DNA of 64,000 bases, taken from assembly GCF_040675465.1 (NCBI RefSeq), contig NZ_JBFAPA010000014.1:264906-328905 (forward strand), given 5' to 3'. This DNA comes from Kibdelosporangium sp040675465 (lineage in GTDB: Bacteria > Actinomycetota > Actinomycetes > Mycobacteriales > Pseudonocardiaceae). This document shows positions 17,268 through 24,869 of this stretch, piece by piece. The position numbers were made by a program, and so were the translations under genes. The notes beneath the pieces were generated by a model. It saw only the letters and a program-made list of their open reading frames with translations, had not been told where the DNA came from and made no database searches. How positions within the stretch are numbered: position 1 is the first letter of the stretch; the number at the start of each line of letters is the position of its first letter.

Positions 17268-17419
17268 CGTGTCCTGTCCCTCCCGTATGGCCTGCCGGAG
17301 GTAATCACAGGTGTCAAGGGGGATCCGTAGGGCTTCCAGCGTTGTGCTTTGCGTTGGCGGATCCCCCTTGACACCTGTGATGAGGCTTCGCCCAGGCCAT
17401 ACGGGAGGGACAGAACACG
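17268..17419. repeat. 152-bp inverted-repeat element
   Basis: Two nested perfect arms pair across the element. The outer arms, 17274-17294 with 17393-17413, are 21 bp. They extend five further pairs past one mismatch, to 17268 and 17419. The inner arms, 17304-17327 with 17358-17381, are 24 bp. The internal linkers differ (9 and 11 bases) and the central loop is 30 bases. No coding potential or transposase is present. It fills most of the 349-bp gap between coxE and the DUF222-HNH gene. It may be a miniature mobile element or a large RNA hairpin. Confidence 0.8.
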
Positions 17420-17530
17420 AGGCCGGGGTCTGTGTCGCTTGCGCTTGTTATGACCTGCGGTGAGTCGCTGGGATGGGTGAAACCCTTATATGCCAAGGAG
17501 TTTTTCTGGCTGTGGCGGTACTATTGAGTC

Positions 17531-18919
17531 GTGGAAAGTTGCGAGAACCTCTGGCAGTTGGGCGATACCGAGAAGGTGTCGCTGGCTCATGGGATCGCGG
17601 CTCAGATCTGGCAGTTGCATGCCCGGTTGCTGGAAGTCGTGTCCCACATGGACAACGGCGGCACTGGCACGAACCTGGGGTACTCCAACACCGCTGCGTT
17701 GCTGGTGCATGTGCTACGCGTCCCGCGTCGGGAAGCCCTTCACCTGATCGCCCAGGCCGCCGATCTGTTCCCCGGTGTCACGCCCACCGGTGCGGTCACC
17801 GAAGCTCCGCTTCCGCAGACCTCCGCAGCCTTGGCCGCCGGTGAGATCAGTTCCGAGGCCGTGGACGTGATCCGCAAGACTCTCAAGGATTTGCCGGATC
17901 TCGACGCGGAGAAGCGTGTGCTGGCTGAGTCGGTGATGCTGGAGCAGGCCGCCGAGGACGACCCCAACGCGTTGGCCCGCTTCGGCTTGCGTGTGCGTGC
18001 CATGGTCGATCCCGACGGGCCGCCACCGGTCGACCCTGAACCCGCACGGCAGACCCAGGTCTTTCGCTACCGCGATCGCCGGGATGGCAGCCTGGAGATG
18101 TCCGCTGTGGTGGCCGCCGAGAATGCTGGCCCGCTGCGAGCGATGATCCAGGAGTGTGAACGGCCTCGGCCTGGCGACCTTGAGGACACCCGTACGTTCG
18201 CTGAGCGTCTCGGTGATGCTTTTGCTGAGCGGATCCTCAAGCGTGCCGCCAACTGCCCGGACATGCCGTTGAAGAACGGGCTGCGCACCGAGATCGCCTT
18301 CACCATCTCGTTCAACGACCTCATGCGTGACCTCGACGACCGCATCCTGGTCGGTGATGACATCTACATGACCGCCCGCGAGGCTCGGCGGATCGCCTGC
18401 GACTGCCATCTGTTCCCCGCGGTCCTCGGCAGCAACTCCGAACCCCTCGACATCGCCGCAGGCGCCTACTCCACCCCCGCGCACATCCGCCGTGCCCTGG
18501 TCCTGCGCGACAAGGGCTGCGCCTTCCCCGGCTGCCCGAAGTCCGCGAGTGTCTGCGATGCCCACCACATCCACCACTGGGCCGACAACGGCGTGACCCA
18601 CATCGACAACCTCGTCCTGCTCTGCCCGCACCACCACCGCCTCATCCACAACAGCGACTGGACCATCCAACTGCTCAACAACCGCCCATCCTTCACCCCA
18701 CCCACCTACATCGACCCACTCCAACGCCCCCGAACCAACTCCGCCCGAACACCCCTCCCACCCCGAACACCCCCACCCCATACACCCCCACTGTCCACAC
18801 CGCCGCCACTACCCACAACACCGCCACCACCGCCCCGAACATCGCTACCACCCCGTACACCCCCACTACCTACACCGCCGCCACCATCCCGAACACCGCC
18901 ACTACCCACTGCCGCATAA
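17531..18919 (+). CDS. DUF222-HNH endonuclease domain protein
   Basis: A 462-residue protein of the DUF222/13E12-type family, common in multiple copies in actinobacterial genomes. Residues about 20-290 form the helical DUF222 region. The HNH nuclease domain is at about 318-385, with CAFPGCPKSASVCDAHHIHH followed by NLVLLCPHHHRLIHN, so the Cys pairs and catalytic His residues are present. From about residue 400 the protein becomes a Pro/Thr/Arg low-complexity tail. The GTG start follows a weak ribosome site. Its biological role is unknown; spread as a mobile or homing-like gene is suspected. It interrupts the CODH locus between coxE and the xdhC gene. Confidence 0.88.
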   Translation: MESCENLWQLGDTEKVSLAHGIAAQIWQLHARLLEVVSHMDNGGTGTNLGYSNTAALLVHVLRVPRREALHLIAQAADLFPGVTPTGAVTEAPLPQTSAALAAGEISSEAVDVIRKTLKDLPDLDAEKRVLAESVMLEQAAEDDPNALARFGLRVRAMVDPDGPPPVDPEPARQTQVFRYRDRRDGSLEMSAVVAAENAGPLRAMIQECERPRPGDLEDTRTFAERLGDAFAERILKRAANCPDMPLKNGLRTEIAFTISFNDLMRDLDDRILVGDDIYMTAREARRIACDCHLFPAVLGSNSEPLDIAAGAYSTPAHIRRALVLRDKGCAFPGCPKSASVCDAHHIHHWADNGVTHIDNLVLLCPHHHRLIHNSDWTIQLLNNRPSFTPPTYIDPLQRPRTNSARTPLPPRTPPPHTPPLSTPPPLPTTPPPPPRTSLPPRTPPLPTPPPPSRTPPLPTAA

Positions 18920-18923
18920 TCTC

Positions 18924-18983
18924 CTCGCCCTCGCCCTCGCCCTCGCCCTCGCCCTCGCCCTCGCCCTCGCCCTCGCCCTCGCC
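18924..18983. repeat. Hexanucleotide tandem repeat, ten CTCGCC units
   Basis: Ten uninterrupted copies of CTCGCC begin four bases after the DUF222-HNH stop codon. It lies in the 156-bp convergent gap before the XdhC-like gene. Such repeats change length by slippage. No further gene is visible in the gap. Confidence 0.9.
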
Positions 18984-19075
18984 CTGCGCTCCTGCCCTCG
19001 CGTTCCTGGGGCTCGCGCCTTGCCGCGCCTTCGCCTCTGGCCGCGCCTTCGCCAGTTGGGGCCTGGCCCAGCCGG

Positions 19076-19834
19076 TTAGTCGTGGTGGCAGGTGTGGGTG
19101 GTCGTCTCGGGGGCGGTGGGGGTGGGGGTGGGGGTTGGGTGGGGGCGGAGGGAGAGGAGTTCGGCGTAGATGGACAGGGCTATTTCGGAGGGGGTGTGGG
19201 CGCCGATGTTGAGGCCGGCGGGGGTGTGGATGCGGAGACGGTCGGTGGGGGAGAGGTCGAGTGAGTTGAGGACGGCCTGGCCGCGTTTCTGGCTGGCGAC
19301 AAGACCGATGTAGGGGACGCCGGAGCGGACGGCGGAGAGCAGGATGGGGGCCTCGTCCTTTCCGTGCGAAGCAACGACAACCGCTGCCAGGTCCTCCGGA
19401 AGCAAAGGACCGGATGGGCGGACGTCGTGGCCCAGGGCTTTGCCTACGGTTCGCAACGCGCGGGCGATGGGGGCGTCGCCGTGGATGTGGATGAGGAGAG
19501 GTGGGAGGACTGCTTCGAGGAAGATGTCCAGGGAACCGCCGGAGAGGCAAGGGTTTCCCACGGTGACGAGGCCTTCTGTCGTGGTTTCTGCTGTTGCTGT
19601 GGGAGTTATGCGGAGGAGGGTGGACTCGCCGGTGCGGAGCAGGCGCATGCCTTGGGCGCGGACCGTTGACTCCGCGCAGTCACCGCCGACAAAGCCCTCC
19701 ATGGAGCCATCGGACAGGACCAAGGCGCGGTCGCCGGGTTTGGCGCTGGTAGGACGTTCGGCGCGCACGACGGTCGCCAGCACGTAAGGGGTCCGGCCCT
19801 CACGCAGGCCTTCCGCCCGGTCCAGCATGTGCAT
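19076..19834 (-). CDS. XdhC/CoxI-family molybdenum hydroxylase maturation protein
   Basis: A 252-residue XdhC/CoxI-type protein. These proteins bind the molybdenum cofactor and help sulfurate it and insert it into xanthine dehydrogenase or CODH. The N-terminal domain has the family pattern ERPTSAKPGDRALVLSDG, GFVGGDCAES with the conserved Cys, and VGNPCLSGGSLDIFLEAV. The C-terminal Rossmann-like domain has VVVASHGKDEAPIL and GLVASQKRG. The tail is Pro/Thr-repeat-rich and is encoded by a G-tract region. The ATG 19834 has a strong GAGGAGG ribosome site. It lies 23 bp behind coxL copy 1, so it is the last gene of the coxMSL-xdhC operon. Confidence 0.9.
   Translation of the reverse strand: MHMLDRAEGLREGRTPYVLATVVRAERPTSAKPGDRALVLSDGSMEGFVGGDCAESTVRAQGMRLLRTGESTLLRITPTATAETTTEGLVTVGNPCLSGGSLDIFLEAVLPPLLIHIHGDAPIARALRTVGKALGHDVRPSGPLLPEDLAAVVVASHGKDEAPILLSAVRSGVPYIGLVASQKRGQAVLNSLDLSPTDRLRIHTPAGLNIGAHTPSEIALSIYAELLSLRPHPTPTPTPTAPETTTHTCHHD
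19109..19158. repeat. G-rich low-complexity tract inside xdhC tail
   Basis: On the + strand at least five runs of three to five G are separated by one or two bases (GGGGGCGGTGGGGGTGGGGG pattern). This could form a G-quadruplex. On the coding strand it gives the repeated Thr-Pro tail of the XdhC-like protein. Confidence 0.5.
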
Positions 19835-19857
19835 GGCCGCCTCCTCTTCCTCTCTAC

Positions 19858-22221
19858 CTACTCGATGGCCAGGTCACTACGGAAACCCTGGCCGTGTATG
19901 GCGCACCACACGGCCGCTGGAGTCAACGGCATGTCCGCGTGGCGAACACCAAAGGGGGACAGGGCATCCATCACCGCGTTCACCACGGCGGCAGGCGAAC
20001 CGACAGTGGCCGACTCGCCGATTCCCTTGGCGCCCAGAGGGTGGTGCGGTGAAGGGGTCACCATTGTTGCGAGTTCCCAAGGTGGGCAGTCCATGGCGGT
20101 CGGCAGCAGGTAGTCCATGAAGGACCCGCCGAGATGGTTCCCGGACCGGTCGAACGGCATCAACTCCATCAACGCCATGCCGATCCCATCGGCCAGCCCA
20201 CCGTGGATCTGACCCTCCACAATGGTCGGGTTGATCCGCACCCCGCAGTCGTCCACGGCGATGAACCGCCGCACCGACACCTGACCAGTCCCGGGATCCA
20301 CGTCCACAACGCACAGATACGCGCCATAAGGGAACGTCAGGTTCGGTGGGTTGTACACGCAGCTCGCGTCCAGATGCCCCTCAACGCCTTCCGGGAGGTC
20401 CACAGTGGAGTGTGCGGCCATGGCGATCTCGCGGATCGTCCGCCCGATGGTGGGTGCGCCGCGAACGAACCACCTTCCGCGCTCCCACTCCAGGTCGTCG
20501 GGGCTCACCTCGAGCATGGCGGACGCGACCAGCTTGGCCCGTTCCCGAACCCGCTGAGCCGCAACAGCAGCCGCCGCGCCGGACACGGGAGTCGAGCGAG
20601 AACCGTAGGTGCCCAGGCCGAACGGCGTCACATCGGTGTCGCCGTGGACGACCTCGACCTCCTGCGGGCTGATGCCCAGCTCGTGCGCGACGATCTGCGC
20701 GAACGTGGTCTCGTGTCCCTGACCTTGGGTCTGTACGGAGATCCGCAACACCGCCGAACCGGTGGGGTGAACACGAAGCTCGGCCCCATCGGCCATCCCC
20801 AGGCCGAGGATGTCCATGTGTTTGCGCGGGCCCGCGCCGACGGCCTCGGTGAAACAGCTCAACCCGATGCCCATGTACTCGCCACGCTTCCGCCGCGAAG
20901 CCTGTTCTGCCCGCAACGCCGGGTAGTCCGCGGTATCGAGAGCCAACCGCAACGCCGCCGGGTAGTCGCCCGAGTCGTACTCCCACCCGGTCGGGCACAC
21001 GTAAGGAAACTGCTGCGGCTTCACCAGGTTCTGGAACCGCAGCGACGCCGGATCCCGGGACAGCTCCAACGCCAGCAGGTCCACCAGGCGTTCGACCAAA
21101 TAGGACGCCTCGGCTACCCGGAACGAACACGAATAGGCTACCCCGCCCGGCGCCTTGTTGGTGAACACACCCGTCACCGAACAATGAGCCGCTGTGAGGT
21201 CGTAAGAACCGGTGACGATGTGGAAGAACCCGGCCGGATAGTTGCTCGGCTGTGCCGTGCAGTTGAACGCCCCGTGATCGGCGAGCACCCGCACCCGGAG
21301 ACCAAGGACCTTACCGTCCTGAGTGGACGCGATCTCGCCATGCATGTGGTAGTCACGGGCGAAAGCGCTCGTCATCAGGTTCTCCGAGCGGTCCTCGGCC
21401 CACTTCACCGGCCGCCCGGTGACCATCGACCCGACCACGGCACAGATGTAGGCCGGATAGATCGGCACCTTGTTGCCGAACCCACCGCCGATGTCGGGCG
21501 AGATCACGCGGATCAGGTGCTCCGGCATCCGCAGGATCGTGGCCAGCAAAGTCCGGTGCGCATGCGGTGCCTGGGAGGTCGACCACACGGTGAGCTTGCC
21601 GGAGACGGGATCCAGGTCGGCCACGATCCCGCACGTCTCCAACGGCGCCGGATGCACCCGCGGATAAAGAACATCCTGAGCCACAACGACATCGGCGGCA
21701 GCGAACACCGCGTCCGTCGCGGCCTGGTCACCCGCCTCCCAGTCGAAGACGCGATTGTCGTCCTTGTCCGGCAGGTCATCGCGGATCGGAGGGCTCTCTA
21801 ACGATGTTAGAGCGTCGACGACCGCGGGCAATGGCTCGTATTCGACATCGATCAATGCCAAGGCATCGCGAGCCGCGTAGTGGTCCTCGGCGACAACGAA
21901 AGCCACCTCCTGGCCCTGAAACCGGACCTTGTCGGTGGCGAGCACGGCCTGGGTGTCGTACGAAAGCGTTGGCATCCAGGCCAACGAACGTTCCTGTAGA
22001 TCGGCGCCGGTCAAGACCGCATGCACCTTGGGATGAGCAGCCGCCGCGATGGTGTCAATGGACAAGATCCGCGCATGTGCCAACGGACTGCGCAAAACGG
22101 CGCCGTAAAGCATCCCAGGCAGCTGGATATCGTCCACATAGGTCCCTCGGCCACGAACGAACCGCGGATCCTCCTTGCGGTTCATCCGCCCGAACCCCAT
22201 CGGCGTGCCATTGGCGGTCAT
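19858..22221 (-). CDS. coxL: Aerobic CO dehydrogenase large subunit, copy 1 (form I)
   Basis: A 787-residue Mo-Cu subunit of aerobic CODH, which oxidises CO to CO2. The active-site loop reads VAYSCSFR with Cys365 as the predicted copper ligand, fitting the form I pattern AYxCSFR rather than form II AYRGAGR. The residue before Cys is Ser instead of the usual Arg. The catalytic Glu is Glu736 in GAKGIGESATVG. The N-terminus carries GRMNRKEDPRFVRGRGTYVD, as expected. ATG 22221 overlaps the coxS stop (ATGA). A spread of differences from copy 2 (C375, AYRCSFR) suggests a divergent isoenzyme. Alternatively it could be a related hydroxylase that kept the Cys. Confidence 0.9.
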   Translation of the reverse strand: MTANGTPMGFGRMNRKEDPRFVRGRGTYVDDIQLPGMLYGAVLRSPLAHARILSIDTIAAAAHPKVHAVLTGADLQERSLAWMPTLSYDTQAVLATDKVRFQGQEVAFVVAEDHYAARDALALIDVEYEPLPAVVDALTSLESPPIRDDLPDKDDNRVFDWEAGDQAATDAVFAAADVVVAQDVLYPRVHPAPLETCGIVADLDPVSGKLTVWSTSQAPHAHRTLLATILRMPEHLIRVISPDIGGGFGNKVPIYPAYICAVVGSMVTGRPVKWAEDRSENLMTSAFARDYHMHGEIASTQDGKVLGLRVRVLADHGAFNCTAQPSNYPAGFFHIVTGSYDLTAAHCSVTGVFTNKAPGGVAYSCSFRVAEASYLVERLVDLLALELSRDPASLRFQNLVKPQQFPYVCPTGWEYDSGDYPAALRLALDTADYPALRAEQASRRKRGEYMGIGLSCFTEAVGAGPRKHMDILGLGMADGAELRVHPTGSAVLRISVQTQGQGHETTFAQIVAHELGISPQEVEVVHGDTDVTPFGLGTYGSRSTPVSGAAAAVAAQRVRERAKLVASAMLEVSPDDLEWERGRWFVRGAPTIGRTIREIAMAAHSTVDLPEGVEGHLDASCVYNPPNLTFPYGAYLCVVDVDPGTGQVSVRRFIAVDDCGVRINPTIVEGQIHGGLADGIGMALMELMPFDRSGNHLGGSFMDYLLPTAMDCPPWELATMVTPSPHHPLGAKGIGESATVGSPAAVVNAVMDALSPFGVRHADMPLTPAAVWCAIHGQGFRSDLAIE

Positions 22222-22685
22222 GAGCCCGCCTCCAACGCCGCTGCATGCCGGATCGAGCGCACGATGTTCTCGTACCCGGTGCACCGGCACAGCTGTCCGG
22301 CGAGAGCCGCCCGGATGTCCTCATCGGACGGATCGGCAACCGTGTCCAGCAACCATCGAGCGGTCATCATCATCCCGGACGTACAGAACCCGCACTGCAA
22401 CCCGTGGCACGCGACAAACCCCTGCTGCACCGGATCCAGCTCCGGACCCGCGGCCAGCCCCTCAACCGTCCGAACATCCTGCCCGTCAGCCATCACGGCC
22501 AGGACAGTGCACGACTTCACCGGCACACCATCAAGATGCACTACGCACACGCCACAGTTCGAGGTGTCACAACCCCAATGCGTCCCCGTCAGCCCCAAAT
22601 GGTCGCGCAGAAAGTGCACCAGCAGCAGCCGGGGCTCGACGTCCCGCACGTACTCGCGACCGTTGACGACCACCGTGATCTGCAT
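22218..22685 (-). CDS. coxS: CO dehydrogenase small (2Fe-2S) subunit, copy 1
   Basis: A 155-residue iron-sulfur subunit passing electrons from the Mo site to FAD. The N-terminal plant-type 2Fe-2S cluster uses GCDTSNCGVC and a later Cys in VKSC. The C-terminal cluster uses LQCGFCTSG and LCRCTGY. It starts one base after the coxM stop and overlaps coxL by ATGA, so M, S and L would be made in a coupled 1:1:1 ratio. Confidence 0.95.
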   Translation of the reverse strand: MQITVVVNGREYVRDVEPRLLLVHFLRDHLGLTGTHWGCDTSNCGVCVVHLDGVPVKSCTVLAVMADGQDVRTVEGLAAGPELDPVQQGFVACHGLQCGFCTSGMMMTARWLLDTVADPSDEDIRAALAGQLCRCTGYENIVRSIRHAAALEAGS

Positions 22686-22686
22686 G

Positions 22687-23541
22687 TCAGACCGCCCGTC
22701 TCGCGGCCAGCCGGAGCGCCCGCGTGGTCAGCTCCCCGGCCAGATGCCGTTTGTACGCAACGGGTCCTCGCTGGTCGGCAGTGGGCGAACAGTGCGCTGC
22801 GGCGATCCGGCCCGCCTCCACGAACCGCTCGTCGGAGGCAACCCCACCGCGCAAGAAGTCCTCGGCCTCGGCGGCGACGAACCGCGAAGCCCCCAAAGCA
22901 GTCAACCCAATGCCAACCTCAGCGATCTCACCATCCACAAGCGACAAGACCGCCCCGGCGGCGCCCACCGCCCAGTCGCCGGCCCGCCGATCGACCTTCA
23001 CATAGGCACTCAAAGACCCCACCGGCACCTGAATCTCCGTCAGCAGCTCGCCGTGCGAGAGAGCAGTCTGGTACGGCCCAGTGAAGAAGGACCGCGCCGG
23101 AATGGTCCGGGTCCCGGAAGGTCCACATGCGACCAGATCGGCACGCAAAGCCGCGAACACGGCGGACAAGTCCTCCGAGGGGTCCGCCTGGCACAGCGAA
23201 CCCCCAATGGTCCCGCGGTTTCGGACGATCGGATCCGCGATCACCCGTTCGGCGTCATGCAGGATCGGCAGTATCGACCCGGCCAGGGTGGAGGACAGCA
23301 GTTCGGCATGCCGGACCAGCGCACCGATGCGCAGCGTTCCGTCCAGCCTGATCCGGGACAGCTCGGTGAGGCCGTTGATGTCGATCAGGGCCTCCGGGTG
23401 GGCCAGCCGCAGCTTCATCATCGGCAGCAGGCTGTGCCCGCCGGCGAGGACCATCGACTCGGTCCCATACTGGGCCAGCAGCGTCAGCGCGTGCTGCACA
23501 CTGGCCGCCTTCTGGTACTGGAACGGGGCCGGAACTTGCAT
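22687..23541 (-). CDS. coxM: CO dehydrogenase medium (FAD) subunit, copy 1
   Basis: A 284-residue flavoprotein subunit of the molybdenum hydroxylase family. The FAD-binding motifs are AGGHSLLPMMKLR (about 32-44) and TIGGSLCQADP (about 110-120), matching AGGxSLxP and TxGG of CoxM. The C-terminal domain ends with VAYKRHLAGELTTRAL. The ATG follows a clear GGAGG. It is the first gene of the leftward operon and is divergent from LysR copy 2, with a predicted operator between them. Confidence 0.95.
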   Translation of the reverse strand: MQVPAPFQYQKAASVQHALTLLAQYGTESMVLAGGHSLLPMMKLRLAHPEALIDINGLTELSRIRLDGTLRIGALVRHAELLSSTLAGSILPILHDAERVIADPIVRNRGTIGGSLCQADPSEDLSAVFAALRADLVACGPSGTRTIPARSFFTGPYQTALSHGELLTEIQVPVGSLSAYVKVDRRAGDWAVGAAGAVLSLVDGEIAEVGIGLTALGASRFVAAEAEDFLRGGVASDERFVEAGRIAAAHCSPTADQRGPVAYKRHLAGELTTRALRLAARRAV

Positions 23542-23597
23542 GGGTCCTCCCTGGGGCTGAAGTCTCCGATGAGCACCTGGACGCCGGCAACGCAGTG

Positions 23598-23613
23598 ATA
23601 AGTAAACGCTTAA
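23598..23613. promoter_or_regulatory. Predicted LysR operator, site B
   Basis: ATAAGT-AAAC-GCTTAA lies in the 112-bp divergent gap between coxM copy 1 and LysR copy 2. On the opposite strand it reads TTAAGC-GTTT-ACTTAT, matching sites A and C. It is followed by GGGCT, as is site C. Confidence 0.7.
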
Positions 23614-23653
23614 GGGCTCTGGACCACGAGCGCCCGAGGAGAACAATGTCGGT

Positions 23654-24598
23654 ATGACGCTCACGCAGCTGAGTGCGTTCGTGCTGGTCGCGAGGCTGGG
23701 ATCGGTCAAGGCGGCGGCCTCGGCGCTGGGTGTGAGCGAGCCCGCGGTGTCCCAGGCGCTCGCCGCGCTGCGCCAGCAACTGGGCGACTCGCTGGTCGAA
23801 CGGGCCGGCCCGGCGATGCGCCTGACCGCTGCGGGCAGCCGCCTGCTGCCGGTCGCCTCCCAGATGGTCGCGCTGGGCGCGGACGCCGAGCAGGCCGTGC
23901 GAGCGGGCAAGGGCATCCCGGACACGTTGCGGATCGTCGCGTCCAGCACGGTCCTCGAGTTCGTCACCACCCCGCTGATCACCGCGTTCACCGAACGGCC
24001 CGGCCGCCGGATCGACGCGACCGCCGGGGGAGCGGCCACCGACGAAATGCCGGTGTTGCTGGGCAACAGGTTCGCGGACGTCGCCCTCGGACCGAACCTC
24101 GCCACCCAGAACGACGAGCTGGTCAGCGAGCCGGTGTTCCGCACGCATCTCACCGTCGTCGCAGGTGGCACGGCCAAGCCGCCGGGCGGTCCGGCGCGCT
24201 GGCTGTGGCTCGCCGACGCCGAGGCCACCGATCCGGCCAGCGACAGCGGGAAGGTGTTGCGCCGCCTGCGCGTGCCGGAGTCGCGGATACGGGTCTTTCC
24301 CAGTCAGACCGCCGCATGGGCGGCGGCAGCGGACGGCCAGGGCGTCGCCATCGCGCCCGCGCACCTGATCACCGCGCGGCTCAAGCGAGGCGAGCTGCAG
24401 GTCGTCAACACCACTGTCACGCCAATGGATTCGGTCTGGTACCTGACCACTTTGGTGCCCGAGCGGCGGTCCATCTCGGCCGAGACGTTCCGGCACTTCC
24501 TGTCCACGGCCACCGCGCTGCGGGTGATGCGCGAGCCCGGCGCGGGCGTGCCGCCATCCAGGTTCAAGCCTCCGGTCTACGTCACGCTGTGGAGTTAA
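23654..24598 (+). CDS. cutR: LysR-type regulator of the CODH locus (copy 2)
   Basis: A 314-residue LysR-family regulator. The helix-turn-helix is VKAAASALGVSEPAVSQALA and a PBP-like effector domain follows. It is a clear paralogue of the regulator at 14044-14973: both start MTLTQL, share VFRT, PSQTAAWAAAADG and ATALRVMREPG, and end PPVYVTLWS. It stands between the two coxMSL sets, which it probably controls through sites B and C. Site C overlaps its own stop codon. The effector is unknown; CO-dependent or carbon-source signals are plausible (inference). Confidence 0.9.
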   Translation: MTLTQLSAFVLVARLGSVKAAASALGVSEPAVSQALAALRQQLGDSLVERAGPAMRLTAAGSRLLPVASQMVALGADAEQAVRAGKGIPDTLRIVASSTVLEFVTTPLITAFTERPGRRIDATAGGAATDEMPVLLGNRFADVALGPNLATQNDELVSEPVFRTHLTVVAGGTAKPPGGPARWLWLADAEATDPASDSGKVLRRLRVPESRIRVFPSQTAAWAAAADGQGVAIAPAHLITARLKRGELQVVNTTVTPMDSVWYLTTLVPERRSISAETFRHFLSTATALRVMREPGAGVPPSRFKPPVYVTLWS

Positions 24599-24610
24599 GC
24601 AAAGGCTTAT
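24595..24610. promoter_or_regulatory. Predicted LysR operator, site C
   Basis: TTAAGC-AAAG-GCTTAT is the best-conserved of the three sites. It overlaps the TAA stop of LysR copy 2 and sits upstream of the rightward coxMSL-coxG operon. Confidence 0.7.
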
Positions 24611-24653
24611 GGGCTGATTGCCCGGAGTGACGACTGGTCACGACGATCTGCGC

Positions 24654-24869
24654 ATGGGCAACGAGGCCGGTAACCCACGCATGTACGAGGTGATCGAGAA
24701 CGCCCCCAAGACCGGGAGCAGTCCCACGATCTGGGCGTTCCCCGCGGTCGTCGCCTGGCTCAAGGTGGCGGGCCGTCCGGTGGCCGGGCCGTGGCCGCCG
24801 CATCAGGAACCCAGGCCGGACCCGTCCGACGAGTCCCTGCCCACCGCCGTCCCGGACGAAGGTGCGTGA
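24654..24869 (+). CDS. Small protein leading the second coxMSL operon
   Basis: A 71-residue protein of unknown family, starting MGNEAGNPRMYEVIENAPKT. It has a Trp/Ala-rich centre (IWAFPAVVAWLKVAG) and a Pro/Asp/Glu-rich tail. Its stop and the coxM copy 2 start share one base (TGATG), which supports real, coupled translation. No ribosome site precedes ATG 24654; GTG 24627 is an alternative that adds nine residues. Position suggests a CODH-related accessory or a leader protein. It is not similar to the small protein that precedes coxD. Confidence 0.55.
   Translation: MGNEAGNPRMYEVIENAPKTGSSPTIWAFPAVVAWLKVAGRPVAGPWPPHQEPRPDPSDESLPTAVPDEGA

Noticed and set aside
17268..17419. The inverted repeat as an insertion sequence
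   Set aside because: No transposase frame inside and only 152 bp long; recorded as a repeat element instead.
18924..18983. A CRISPR-like array at the hexamer repeat
   Set aside because: Units are six bases with no spacers, and no cas genes are seen.
20134..21801. Long + strand open frame opposite coxL copy 1
   Set aside because: Codon-position shadow of coxL; no family signature.
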